From assembly GCF_029867415.1 (NCBI RefSeq), contig NC_081180.1, forward strand, positions 150,093,068-150,157,067: a stretch of 64,000 nucleotides of DNA, read 5' to 3'. Made by a program: the position numbers and the translations under genes. Below the pieces are notes generated by a model. It saw only the letters and a list, made by a program, of their open reading frames with translations. It was not told the origin of the DNA and searched no databases. Shown one piece after another: positions 47,483 through 59,597 of the stretch. Source of the DNA: Vicia villosa (Eukaryota; Streptophyta; Magnoliopsida; Fabales; Fabaceae). Within the stretch, counting starts at the first letter, position 1; each line of letters starts with the position of its first letter.

Positions 47483-49994
47483 CGATATAGTTATTAGTAA
47501 CACATAAACCAATCATTATATTATAAAACATGTTCAAGAATTCAAATTTAAAAGCCCATCAACTTCATCTTCCTCATTGAACAACATCAACTCATAGATG
47601 GATTTCAAATTTACTCAAATCTTAACCAATTTTAGTGAAACAAAAGTGAAAAATGATCAGCATTGAAACATGAGCCCAACCATATCTCTATCATGAATTA
47701 ATTCATACTGAGACTCAAGAATTTTACTCAAAACCATATGAACCCTAATTCTAACTTTTAAAATTAAATGCTTAATTTGAACAATCAATCCCTAAAACCT
47801 TAGGGCTATTAATCCCTACATTATGCTGAGTAGAATGGTGTTAAGAAATGCAAAAATTGATGCTTAAATGAATGAGCTCGAGTCTGAGCTTGTTACCTCT
47901 GAAAATGGAGTTTGTATTCTGTGTTAGAGGTGTTATAGAACTTACTTATGGATCTGGATAGCTTATGTGTGCCTTAGGGAAGCTAAATGAATGCTCACTT
48001 GAACCTCAGCACCTCTGGAACTCAGAACCCGATGGTACCTACAAAACAAGGAATTTGAAATGGAGATTTGGATTTTAGGTATTACAGAAGTTGTTTGATG
48101 ACTTAGATAGTCTCTATATGGTATATAGAAGGTGTTTGGATGATTAGTTTGGTCAATGTGTGATTTTGTGAAAGTTTGAAGGTTAATGTTTCAAATAAGT
48201 CTTTAATGGAGCTTCAATGGTGATTTTTGGTTAGAGGCGTTTGGGAGGGTGGTGGAGGTGATGAACAACTTCTATATGATGTATGGAAGCTACTTTGAAA
48301 GTGGTTTAACACAACAAATGCTTGGAAATCAAAATTTCAAGTGAGAGGTGAGATTGAGAGTTGTTGTGTATTTGATTTCATGAGCCTCGATCTCTATTTA
48401 TAGACATAAATTAGGATTTGTGGGTGAAGGAATCTCAGCATTTGGACTTCACATGTGAAAGTTATACTACTTTGCTTATTCATGAAGAAATGAGAAATCC
48501 ATGGTTCCAAGGGAAAGTACAAGCATGCTTGGAGTTGTTAGTTTCTTTAAACATGTTTGGCCTGATTTCTTGATGGAGTGTATGCAGAAGTAACAAGTTG
48601 AGAGCTCAAGGAGAGTGGACTTTGTGATTAAAGTCACTTTTCAAGAATGGAAGTCATGGCTTTATGTTTGAAATGGAATGAAACTTTGGATAATGCATAA
48701 AACACATGAATCATAGCTCAAAAGCAAGTGAAATCATCTGAGTTTTGTGTCTTGAAAAAGTAATAGGAGCTGCAAGAAAGGAATCTTTTCATTTGAAATG
48801 GTTTTGGTTCATAACTTCTTCATGTTCATGACATGAATTCAAGTATCATGGAGCCTTATTGACAAATTCATAACTCATTACTCAAGTGATGAAAAATCAT
48901 GCTAATGGTCTCTTTGGAAAGCCGTTGCTACATACTTCAATCCACTTGCTAAAAGTTTTCTCAAACTCATTTTGGATCATGGTGAAAAATGACCACAAAG
49001 TTGGAAGAAATCCATGTTAAAACACTTAAAAATTTTCTAAGTTATTTTGACATAAACTTCTTGATCCAATATCTCTCAAATTAATCACTTTGTGAATAAA
49101 TGTTATAAGTTACAAACTTGTTTTTTTGATCAAAATCTACAACCTTCACGTTGGGATATTTTTTAGTTTGTAGGTGAATTTTGAAGTTCCCAAAATGAGG
49201 TCAAAAACACTTAAAACCCTAATTTTGATTTTTGTTGACTTTTTGATTCTTGATTGATTTTCTTGATTTTTATTGATCAAATGACTTTAATAATCTTATG
49301 TTGATGATTTTGACCTACAAAAGTCCATAGTTGACCAATTTTCTGAAAAGTCAAAGATTGACCTACACGGTTGGCTTTTTCCAAATGAACTGCAATTTGT
49401 GGATTCCAATTGAATCATACTCTCCTCTTCAAATAGATGATGTGAGTGGATTGAAATGTTGATTTGGATACCCTTGAATTATAGTTTGAGCCATGGAGCT
49501 ATGTCCTGATTAAAAGTCAACTCTCTAGATGAGTTAGGTCAAAACCCTAATTTGTGCACCAGATGAATTTGGAAGTTGTTGATTTTTGGGTTGAGCCATT
49601 CTTGTACTTTGATTTTGATGGGGGAAATCATTTGAGCATATGAGAAAGCTTGAACTCCTTTGTGGATTTCAAAATCCTAATCTTGCCTGAACTCTCTGAT
49701 TAATCACGTGCCTTAGGAAACAAGCAACAAGCAAAACACAATTTCTCTTTGTATATTTTTGTTAGTAAATGAAACATAAATAATAATGATGATGCTGATA
49801 ATGATGATGATGACCATGCTATGCTATGCACAAAATGGTGTGGGATCTCATGGTCAAAAATTAGGGTACAACAAATCATAATCATAATCGAAACCTTAAA
49901 TCCCTTGTTTCATTTGGTTGGTTAAATTAATTCCTGAGTCCTTTCAAATACCGCCCTTATAAGCTTGTTTTTTTACCTGTGCGATAGCAGACTA

Positions 49995-50763
49995 AATTGG
50001 CGTCTCTATGCTAATTTTAGCCAATTTTAAAATTCTAATTTGTAATCATGGTAGCATTACTTTTTGTTTTTATGTTTTTGCTTTTATTTTTATTTTTTTT
50101 GGTTTTTTGGTTTTAAAATATTTGAATTATAAATTTAAATTAGTTTTAAAGTTATAAAAGTCAATCTTAACATTATGTTACATATTTTTAAAAGTATTAG
50201 TTAATTATTATGTTATATTTGTTTAATTAAATATATTATATATGCCCATAGTTTATTAATATTTTATATGATAATAACATTTATAGCAAATTCGTGGTAA
50301 GAGTGTTTGTTTAGAGAGAAAATAATAATAGGCTTATGTAGTATGATGCTCCTTATAAATTATCGTATTTTTGTTTTTAGTTTTGAATTTAATTTTTTTT
50401 GAAAATAGTTGCTGAATGTTAAAGTTTTCTGATTTTTTCTTTAAATTTAAACTCCGTAGAAAATTCTGCAGGTTTCCTCCGAATTTTCCCGCAGATTTAA
50501 AATTTGTTTGTTTCCTACCGATGTTTCTGCAAATTTTAATTTGAAGGACTAAAACAAAACAAAATTTAACATTCAGAAACTATTTTTAAAAAATATTTAA
50601 ATTAGAGACTAAAAATAAAAACACTCTAATTTACGAAGACCAACTTTCTTTTAGTTTTTAATGAGAAAATTATATATATGTCAATGATAGATTTTTTTTT
50701 CTAATGAGAAAATTATATTTAATAGATGATAGATTTTTTTAGACTCCTTATATTTGATTCATA
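49995..50763. other. AT-rich intergenic stretch
   Basis: About 770 bp. Apart from the PBS-like AATTGGCGTC at its left edge I see no gene, repeat or element end. Confidence 0.5.
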
Positions 50764-52063
50764 TAAATTTTGGAAATTTCTTTACCCACCTCCCTCTTTT
50801 CTTGGTCACCTCTGGTGAAAAACACAAAATACCCTCACTTCGGAAATGCATTTTCGAAACCCTTATTTTTTTTTCAAAATTTGTCTTATTTCGGAAATCC
50901 ACTTCCGAAAATACGAAAAAAAGGTGTTTTCGGAGAGCATTTCCGAAAACACCCCCTTTTGGATTTTCGGAAATGCATTTCCGAAAACACCTTTTTTTGG
51001 GAGGGGGTGTCTTCGGATATACACTTCCGAATTTTTTTTGGGAGGGGGTGTCTTCGGATATACACTTCCGAATTTTTTTTAGGAGGGGGTGTCTTCGGAT
51101 ATACACTTCCGAAATATTCCAAGACCAAATTGGTCTTGGAATGTTTCGGATATACACTTCCGAAAGAATTCACTAATTATTAAAAAATTAAAATCAAGGT
51201 GAATCAATACAATTAATAGGTATAAAATCAAGGTGAATCAATACAATAATAGGTATAAAATTTCCTAAACAATTTTAAAGTAAAAAATTATTTTCCTAAC
51301 TTATATAAATCAAAAACATCTTAATTTCATAAGTAAATTTTGAATTATTTAAAATTAAATATAATATATAATATATAAATATAAATATAATATATATATT
51401 ATAAATTAAAACACTCATTGTTTTAATTTTTATAATCATTATATAAATGTATAAATATATTTATAATTAATATATAATAATTATTATATAAATATATAAT
51501 AATTTTTATAAATATATAATAATTATTATAATTATTATATAAATATATAAATATATAAATTAAAACACTCATTTTTTTTTAATTATTTTTGTAAATATAT
51601 AAATATATAATAATTATTATAAATATATAAATATATAAATAAAAAATTATAACTCATTTTGTAAGTGAAATTATTTTAATTATTTTAATTAAAATTATTT
51701 TAAATTTTAAAATATGAATCAAAATAGAAATATATAATAATTATTATTCATAACTCATAAATTATATCAAAATATATAATTATTATTATTCATTACTCAT
51801 AAATTATATCAAATTTATGATAATTGAATTAATTAATATCCTAAAATTAATTTTTGGGATTTTTTTTTGTTGTTTCGGAGATGCATCTCCGAATTAGTCA
51901 AAATCCCAATTTTAGAGATTTTTTCGGAAATGCACTTCCGAAGTCTGGAAAAATTTAGAAAAAAAAAATATTTCGGAAATGCATTTCCGAAGCGGGGTAA
52001 AATGGAGTTTTCGCTGGTGGTGACCCCCATAGGGAGGTGGGTAAAGAAAAAATCTAAATTTTG
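50764..52063. mobile_element. Terminal-inverted-repeat element (Mutator- or MITE-like) with TTCGGAAA palindromes
   Basis: The left end TTTCTTTACCCACCTCCCT (50777-50795) is the exact reverse complement of AGGGAGGTGGGTAAAGAAA (52031-52049). Pairing extends imperfectly outwards to about 50764 and 52063. Inside both ends are many palindromes of the type TTCGGAAATGCATTTCCGAA (50840-51165 and 51873-51992), and near 51000-51115 three tandem units of about 53 bp with GGGGGTGTCTTCGGATATACACTTCCGAA. The centre (51190-51850) is almost pure AT. Several overlapping frames here are side products of the palindromes. No target duplication could be fixed. Confidence 0.65.
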
Positions 52064-52064
52064 T

Positions 52065-52616
52065 TGTGTGGGAGAAATTAAATCGCATGAATAAGAAGTA
52101 AATTAGTGAAAATTTAGATATTATATAAAGAAAAATCTTGCAGTGTATATTTTTTATTTAATTACATTTATGCTTTCTAAATAATAAGTTTAGTCTCTCA
52201 TTTTTTTTATTAAACTATTATTACTCTCTCTCTAGTCACTAAACCACAATTTGAGTGAAAGCTATGATTATGACTATGTCGGCTTCCTATAGAGAAATGA
52301 TGTTTTTTATGGGTGAATTTTTCTTTTATAATTCATTTCATGTTATGGTAGATATGTGAAAAAAATATAAAATAATATATTTTCTCATGTGGCGACACAT
52401 TGTACAAACTCTTATATAAATTAACTCATTAAAAATTAGATTACATAAGAACGAAAGAAAAGTAAATAATAAATTGTGCAACTCAATTATCATGATTAAT
52501 TAAATAAATTAACTTAATTTTTTAAAATATTGTATTAGTTTGTGTGACAAAGAAAGGGGCTATTTTAAAAAAGAGACAACCCAAAAAATAATTTTTCCAT
52601 AATTTTTTATTAAAAA
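52065..52616. other. AT-rich intergenic stretch
   Basis: About 550 bp between two DNA transposons, with no feature recognised. Confidence 0.5.
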
Positions 52617-52619
52617 ATA

Positions 52620-52720
52620 CACTACAAAAAAATTGACATTTACCTACAGAGCTTTTTAGTGACAGCCAAATCAACTGTAGGTATAGGCTGTCTATACCCC
52701 TGTATTAACCACGATAATAT
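52620..52720. repeat. CACTA left terminal and subterminal repeats
   Basis: The terminal CACTACAA is followed by TACCTACAG, TGTAGGTATAGG and GTCTATACC motifs, inverted relative to each other and shared with the right end. Confidence 0.75.
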
Positions 52721-52789
52721 TTAAAAAAAAAATTGCTGAAAAAAATAAAATAAAAGTAAATTATGAATGGCGCGAAAATGAATAAATTA

Positions 52790-54550
52790 TTTTCATAAAC
52801 CGCCCAAACCTAAAACTTTTCCTAAACCTAAAATTTTCCTGAACCTCAATAGCGCTTCATCTTCTTTCTTTTTATCAGCTACCGACATCTCATGACCCCC
52901 TTTCTTCTTCTTTCTATCGGCCGCCATACAGTAAGAATATACGCTTTCCAGCAAATCCATCTCTTCACTTCTCATAACGGTATATGTTTTCTTTCCTTCT
53001 TTCAATTCTTAATTTCTATGTTTAGTTTAGTGGTCATCAATTTAGGGTTTTGAATTAATCGTTTCTTTGCTTTCCTTTTCTCTCTCACGAATCACACTTT
53101 TTTGTATTTTTCTTGTAATTTGTTAAAAACAATTGTATAAATTTCATAAGAATGAGTTTGTGTTCTATTGGATGGTTTTTTATTTTGGGGTTTTTCTTTG
53201 ATTGTTTGTGTGTTAACGTCATCCATGTTTGATTTGTGATTTCAGCTTGTCAAACAGTTAGTAGGCTAAGTTTTTGATAACATTTGAGTTCTACGGCATC
53301 GCCTACATCGATATAATCAGGTACTTTAAACTTTTCATTGCATTTGTGTAGGTCATTATTTTTTGATAGCTATATAAATTGATTGGATCGAGTTTTGCAA
53401 CATTGCCTACATTGCACACCTCTACTGTTAGAAACAACTTTATTTGGGGTTAATAATAAGGGTGTTTGATAGAAATTTTGTAAAGTTTGATTGACAGATT
53501 ACATCATCTGGCGTGTTGTTTTTTTGTTTGATACAATACTTCCATTGAAGAATCACATTATATGAAATGACTAAGTTTTTGTTGTAAGTTTGAGAACAAA
53601 GGCATGTGGAGTTTGAGAAATCATATGAATGAATGAGTGGGTTGTAAGATGTTTATGTTCTGTATGTTAATGTGCTATTAAATTTAATTAAACATCTAAT
53701 TAGAATGATGGGTTAGGTAGAATGCTTTATGATTATTTTTGTTTATTTGAAATTGTTTTAACTTAACTTCTTCAAAACAATTTATCTTAAGCTAGAGCTT
53801 AAATTAAAAATCTTTAACTACTTAGTTAGTTTTACATTTTGCAAGGGGATATTTTTCTGCCAATTCCTGCATTGAGAAAAATAACGGTTATAACAGTGGT
53901 AATAAATAACTAAGTGCTTTCTAGAAATCTTCTATTTGTTGGGTACTCAATCTCAAAAGATATTAAAACAAGTTTTGCACTTTCTCTAATGTAATGATTT
54001 TGTGTTTCTTTATAGAAAAATTTATTATTTCATTAAACCCAAAGAATTTGACTTCAAACTCAACTTCTTATTTTTTAAGGGGATTTCTTGTTCATTTTAT
54101 TTAGCTTGTAAAATGTACAACAAAATATAATCAGAGCAAAAGTTTCAAATGATACATTTTTACTAACTAAAAAACTACAATTTGAGAGTTTTGATATAAA
54201 AGTCATAACAATGATGAGTTGAATCAGTATTTTATCAGGATTCAAGTATATTGGAACAAATTGATGCAAAAAAAAGTGATGAAAAAATAATGGAATAAAA
54301 TTATATTATACTTATAGTATATAAAATATGTTTTTACTTACTCCAAATTGTGTATCTATAAGTTCATTCTAATATAACTATAAGGATTCACCATCAATTA
54401 TTCATGTTTCAAGATTTAACTTGCACTGGTACTCTTTATTTGAAAATTTCAAATACTATAAGGAACCTGTACAAATAATGGTTTGGACTCTTCTAACTCT
54501 TTTAAGTCTACTAAGTTTATTTATGTTTTAAAAAGTAACTTGGACACTTA
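52790..54550 (+). other. Probable 5' leader and first introns of CACTA gene
   Basis: 52795-52985 looks like a plant 5' leader (CCTAAACCTAAAA, then CTTCATCTTCTTTC) with a possible donor at ACG/GTATATG (52979). Farther on the sequence is AT-rich and intron-like. I could not define a start codon or upstream exon. Confidence 0.35.
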
Positions 54551-54551
54551 G

Positions 54552-56646
54552 AAGGCATCAATATGCTCCCATCAATATCAAAAACTGGAAAAAAATGCCT
54601 GAAGAATATGTGAATGATATGCTAAAAGTAGTAGAGGTATTTGCTATTATTATAGATTGAAATTAATTTTGTGTAGGCAGTGGAAGTAGTAGAGTTATAT
54701 ATTATGATTATACATTTAATATAACTTATATTTTTTTACTTAACATCTCATTGTGTAGAGCAAATTTGAGTTTGTTCCTCCAATAAATGAACTAACACGA
54801 GAAATGATAAAATCTGAGTTGAATGAGAAGTGGAGGCAGTGGAAGGGTGATCTAAAGGCAATGGCATATGATCCGAGTAAAACAGAAGAAGAAGTTGCAT
54901 CAACAATACCTGATAGTAGGGTTGACAAAGATCAATATCGTGAGTTGGTTCATTATTGGTTCTCCGATGATGGACAAGTAAGTTATCCATATTATAAGAC
55001 ATTAAAATGTTTATTATTTTGACTATATATAATATATTTTATATAAATTGCAGAAAATAAGTAAAATTAATAAGCAAAATCGTGCCAAGTTTGAAGATGT
55101 CCATTGCATGGGTACAAAAAGTCTCCCAAAATTTATTGATGAAAAGGTTTGTTTATTTTTGTTGTACATTTCATGGGGTGAACTGTAATTAGAAAAAATA
55201 ACATATACCTGGTATGTGTGGTTTTAGATGAAAAAGAGCAAAGGAGTGTTACCTAATCGTCAAGAGATTTATGTCGAAACTCGAACTCGTAAAGATGGAT
55301 CAATTGTCAATGAAAAAGCTGCAAAATTGATTGTAAGTTTTGCTTCTTTGAAATTGACTTAGCATGATTGAAACTTAGATTTGCTGATTGAAAATTAGTT
55401 TTGTTTCTATAAAACTTAGTTAGCATGATTAATATTGAGTTTTGCTTCTCTGAAATTGAAAAGGCTACCAAGTTAGCATGATAGGAATTGTAAATGTCTG
55501 ATTCTTTGAAGAATCTCTGTCACTTGAAAATGAAAGAAATTATGTAAAGAATGATATTTATATTTTGTATAAAGACTTTCCATTCTGCATAATGTATTGA
55601 TGCTGTAAGTTAACATAAATACAGCACTAGTGTTCTTAAGTTTCATAGTAAAATATTGTGTGTGTGCGCGTGCTCGCGGGAAAATTAACAAGATGGCTGG
55701 TATAAAAAAATAGGACAAAAGTAAGCATATGTGTGATTGGTGGCACATGTTCTTTTGGCATTTATTCTCATATCGAATAGTTTCTTTAAAAGGGTTATGC
55801 TATGATGTTAATCCTATTGTTAGAGGTCTATATAATTGATTACCATTGAACAAAAACCATTACCTTCCACTTTTTACTATTATAACAATTCTTTCTTTCA
55901 AACATATTGATTACTATTGAATGAAAAATCGTCACCTACTAACCTTACTGTATTATAGAAAGTGGCTGCTATTTGTTTTCTATTTATCTTATAATGACCT
56001 CTGATAGTCAATTACTAGTACATCTGATGTATAAATTATACTTGGTTATGTTTATGGTCCGATTATTTTATAATTTTGGCATAATTTTCGTCATTGAAAA
56101 TACAATAATATTGTAAGTCCATTGAGTAGCAATCAACATGACACAAAATTTTCACATTTCAGGAAGATCTAAACAAGTATAATAATGAGGTTGGGCCATC
56201 TCAATCAACCCAAAATATGCAAGGTTCTATGCCTTGGAAGGATGATACATTTTCTAAAGTACAAGGAGCTGCAAAGAAGGGACGTGTGCGGTGTATGGGC
56301 AAGTTTCCTAAATCTAAAAAATCAAAGGTTTATGTGTCTGAAAATGAAGAGTTACGTGATAGAGTTAAGCATATGGAGGGTTTGTTAGCAAATGTCATTA
56401 CCTTAATTCAAAATAAATTTTCTGGACAAGATGTGAATGACATCATACAAGCAGCTAGCCAGTTTCCTGATGCTTCTAGTGCTCATAACCATTTGAACTC
56501 TCCAAGTCAAGACAATAATGAAGATCATGAAAATGGTATAAAGTATTTCTCACTAGAGTTATTAGTATTTTTAGGAGTCATTCTATCTATGTTGAATTGT
56601 TTTGTTATTCATCTTTTCTTTTTAATTTCTTGTAGGTGAGGATTAA
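54552..56646 (+). CDS. CACTA-borne Transposase_24-like (TNPA-type DNA-binding) gene, 5' end not defined
   Basis: Six exons keep one frame: 54552-54636, 54759-54977, 55054-55146, 55228-55332, 56163-56535 and 56636-56646 (stop TAA 56644-56646). All introns have GT...AG borders. The protein (about 295 residues so far) reads NWKKMPEEYVNDML, then WRQWKGDLKAMAYD, VDKDQYRELVHYWFSD, KINKQNRAKF, CMGTKSLPKF, QEIYVETRTRKDGSIVNEKAA, and a coiled segment ENEELRDRVKHMEGLLANVI. This is the pattern of the plant Ptta/En/Spm family Transposase_24 (PF03004), thought to bind subterminal repeats. No stop interrupts the exons. The first exon(s) may be missing. There is no catalytic transposase domain. Confidence 0.75.
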
Positions 56647-57059
56647 AAGTTATAATGGGAGACTTGATAAACACTTGAAGATGAAAGTCAAAGGCTATGA
56701 AGTGGACACAATTTTTTGTTTGTTTCGAACTTGTATGCTTATTTTATGACTATAGAATTATCTTTTTTGTTATTAGTATAATTCTCTAGTACTTTAAATT
56801 GACAAGATACAACTATTATTAATATTAAGTTTGTAAGACTTTGAGTTAATTTTTTCTCTCTCTATATATATAATGTTTGACACTTTTATTAAAATTTATT
56901 TCTTAAATGTATTTATTTAATTATTTATTCTCTAATTTCATTAGTATAATGAATAAAAAAAATTGACATTGAAGTATGTTAATGGGGATTAAATGTGGGT
57001 ATAAGAAAAATTCTAAAATGAAAAAAAAATCACTATCAAGTCACTGATCTTTAGAATGT

Positions 57060-57339
57060 GGGATGGAAAATAAGCTTTTCAGTTAGGTATATACACACAG
57101 CAAAAGTCATAGGTATAAGTAAATATTTATACCATCGGTATAAAATCCGTAACTATATCCTATGTAACGGAAGATTTCCGTAACTATAGCCTATGGTGAC
57201 AGAAAATATCCGTAGGTACAGCTAATTAAATGTCACGAAAAAAAGTTCCGTAGGTAAAAGTATTTCGAGCTATACCTACGGGTAATAGACATATACCTAC
57301 GCTTTTTGGCCGTCACAAAAAGTCAAATTTCTTGTAGTG
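57060..57339. repeat. CACTA right subterminal and terminal repeats
   Basis: Motifs such as ATCCGTAACTATA, TTCCGTAGGTA, ATACCTACGGG and ATACCTACG are repeated directly and inverted up to the terminus CTTGTAGTG. Confidence 0.8.
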
Positions 57340-57342
57340 ATA

Positions 57343-57490
57343 CTTTTTAATTTAAAAAAAAATACATAAAAGCAAAACAATTTTTTATTTCAGTTCAAGA
57401 AAGTGTTGTATTTATTATTCACCTCATAATAAACAAAATAGTTATAAAAGCAAATATACAATTACAATTACAATGAGAAAATAGAGGTGC

Positions 57491-57554
<64 letters not shown>

Positions 57555-58915
57555 CATATCATATGAGAATGACATATTTATATGAGAATGTGAGAATGAA
57601 TCTGAACCATTGGATTTTAAAATAAATGGTGGAGATTATAAGTGAATCTTTTTTTTCTCTCTCATGCATCTTGAAATAAATGAAGTAGGTTTAAGGTGAT
57701 ATTTGTGTAAATAGTAATTTTGTTGATGTTTTATTAGTTTTGTGCTGTTGATGTTAACTTCGTATTCTATTTAGTGGTTGGATATGAATGTTGAGAATTT
57801 GTATGGATATATGGAAGCATGACTAGTGAAGATTAGTATCATAGAATTTTAATGGTAGGTACATGCTTTCTAATGTTAGATCTTAGTTCTTATAAATGGT
57901 CGTAGTAAGTTTAAGATGAGATTTGTGTGACTCATAACTTTGTTGTTACTTTATTCGGTTTTCTTATAAAAAATATTTATTTTATTTGAAAATTTTATGT
58001 GAAAATATATCTGCAGGTAAGTAATTTTCGTTGTTAATTAATTTAATAACTAATAAAACATAATTTCCCGTGGAATTGAAATTTTCAGAAATTTTTGCGA
58101 AAAACCATGTGAAATTTGAAAAATATTATCCAAGCATTCCAACAAATTTTACTAGCCACAAAAATATTTTAATATCATGCATAAGGTTTCTTTTACGTAA
58201 TTAACGTCTTGTTTTAAACCTGATAATATGTTGGGCGGTGCTGTTCTTTTTAAAGGCCAAAGCTAAAATCTTTAATTAAATAAAGGTATAAGTGATGTCA
58301 TAAGAAATTACAATTACAAGTCATCCTATAACAGCTTCAAAGCATTTTACAAAATAAGACCAACCCCATCTCTACTACTTTGGATGCATGATACAACTCC
58401 TAGCCAAATCCCCTGTTGGGCGGTACTGTATTTATTCATCAACAATTATTGTATGTGCTTTCTGCCAATAAAAGAGAAACAAACAACACCACCTTTGCAT
58501 TGATCTATGTCTCAGAAAGTATTCTTGTTGGATTATACATATTAATTAATTATTTAGCACATACTCAACTATAATTAATTGAAATGATTAAAATTGTTGT
58601 TTCCTTTTGAAATCTAGTATGTTGAAGAAAAATGTTAGCTAACACATATTTACAGCATATCTACTAATATGATTGCATGTAATCTTCCCACACACAATAT
58701 AAAAAATACACAAGACGTCTATGTTAAAAACTTATTGCACACACTTGCAGCAGTCATGTCCCATAGTCAAGATGCCTTTTGTCTGACTTTATATATTTAG
58801 ATCTTGTCGGAAATAATTTGTTTCCACTGTTTTAAGTAGAAAATAGACTTGTTAATATTTTCTCAACTTGAAAGCTTTGTTGTTGCATATTTAAAGAAAA
58901 TTGATTTCCACATAT
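57343..58915. other. AT-rich intergenic stretch with (AT)n at 57497-57551
   Basis: It contains a perfect AT microsatellite of about 55 bp, then a legume-repeat-like phrase (CATATGAGAATGACATATTTATATGAGAATG, in two halves near 57558-57595). The rest is unremarkable; no ORF above 60 residues looks real. Confidence 0.5.
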
Positions 58916-58920
58916 GTCAT

Positions 58921-59592
58921 TGTAACACCCTGGATTTCCGCTTACCCCGCAGGGCTTCCGGCCTACCAAGCATGTCACCAGCTTAATCAATAATCCCCCC
59001 TAGGTCCGCTTATCGGCTGCCCAGGAAATATTGTTTTTGCCTTCCGCAGGAATCGAACCATGTACCTAGGGGTTAAGTACATATTCATAGCAATTCCTGC
59101 TACCACTTGACCATATGGTCAAGTGGTAGCAGAAATTGCTATGAATATGTACTTAACCCCTAGGTACATGGTTCGATTCCTGCGGAAGGCAAAAACAATA
59201 TTTCCTGGGCAGCCGATAAGCGGACCTAGGGGGGATTATTGATTAAGCTGGTGACATGCTTGGTAGGCCGGAATCCCCGCGGGGTAAGCGGAAATCCAGG
59301 GTGTTACATTAAAAGGCGCCTTTTTAATGTAACACCCCGATATCCGCTGCACGCATCAACCGTGTCGGCCAACCGAGCATGTTACCGGCTTAATCAATAA
59401 TCCCCCCTAGGTCCGCTTATCGGCTGCCCAGGAAATATTGTTTTTGCCTCCCGCAGGAATCGAACCATGTACCTAGGGGTTAAGTACATATTCATAGCAA
59501 TTCCTGCTACCAATTGACCATATCGATTAAGCCGGTAACATGCTCGGTTGGCCGACACGGTTGATGCGTGCAGCGGATATCGAGGTGTTACA
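58921..59592. mobile_element. Composite foldback element of two hairpins with tRNA-like promoter boxes
   Basis: The 672-bp insertion is bounded by TGTAACACCC...GGTGTTACA and flanked by a perfect 5-bp duplication GTCAT (58916-58920 and 59593-59597). Part one (58921-59308) is a near-perfect palindrome: two 194-bp arms with only about three mismatches, centre CCAT|ATGG at 59114/59115. An 18-19 bp palindromic spacer (TTAAAAGGCGCCTTTTTAA) follows. Part two (59328-59592) is a related hairpin with one arm shortened. Each complete arm contains the B-box consensus GGTTCGATTCC and an A-box-like TGGTCAAGTGG. TG...CA ends plus a 5-bp duplication resemble LTR integration, yet the structure is a foldback. 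Confidence 0.85.
59115..59190 (+). other. tRNA-like unit in foldback arm (plus-strand copy)
   Basis: A-box-like TGGTCAAGTGGTAGC (59117-59131) and exact B box GGTTCGATTCC (59170-59180) are spaced about 40 bp apart, then CTGCGGAAGGC. Minus-strand copies lie in the left arm (B box 59049-59059) and in part two (59456-59466). This could be a tRNA-derived SINE head or a decayed tRNA gene. Confidence 0.5.
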
Positions 59593-59597
59593 GTCAT

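Larger units (their letters stand above)
45696..49873 (-). mobile_element. Solo Ogre-type LTR, about 4.2 kb
   Basis: On the minus strand it starts at 49873 with TGTTGTACCCTAATTTTTGACC and ends near 45700 with GGTGGCGACTCTGTT, matching the LTR ends of the Ogre-like element at 29.3-40.0 kb and, through most of its length, the Ogre LTR at 19519. There is no PBS, polypurine tract or coding region next to it. The exact left border and duplication are not resolved. Repeated phrases such as GAGCTTTAA(A/C)AATAC (46100-46370) form a degenerate array. It holds no supported gene. Confidence 0.7.
44766..49994 (+). repeat. 3' LTR of second Athila derivative, split by a solo Ogre LTR
   Basis: It starts TGGTCAGTTCATTTTGATGC after an AAGTGTGAGAGAATT polypurine-like tract, mirroring the first derivative (TGATCAGTGCATTTTGATGC). 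Homologous islands continue (GACGCGTTCTAATA, GGAAAGCTGAGA, ATATCCGCTTAGGAAATT). The LTR resumes at about 49874 and ends near GATAGCAGACTA (49994), which corresponds to GACAGCGGATCA in the first copy. It is much more diverged than the first copy, so this is an old insertion. The sequence after it, AATTGGCG, resembles the PBS start. Confidence 0.65.
52620..57339 (+). mobile_element. Complete CACTA (En/Spm) transposon, 4720 bp
   Basis: The left terminus is CACTACAAAAAAATTGAC and the right terminus TCAAATTTCTTGTAGTG, imperfect inverted repeats beginning CACTACAA(A/G)AAA. A perfect 3-bp duplication ATA flanks it (52617-52619 and 57340-57342). Subterminal motifs (C)CGTAGGTA / TACCTACG recur at both ends. 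It carries a Transposase_24-like gene (54552-56646) but no TNPD/TNP2 catalytic transposase was seen, so it is probably non-autonomous. Confidence 0.9.

Noticed and set aside
50754..51183. Overlapping frames of 78-140 residues on both strands
   Set aside because: They arise from TTCGGAAA palindromes, which read open in many frames; no protein family is recognised.
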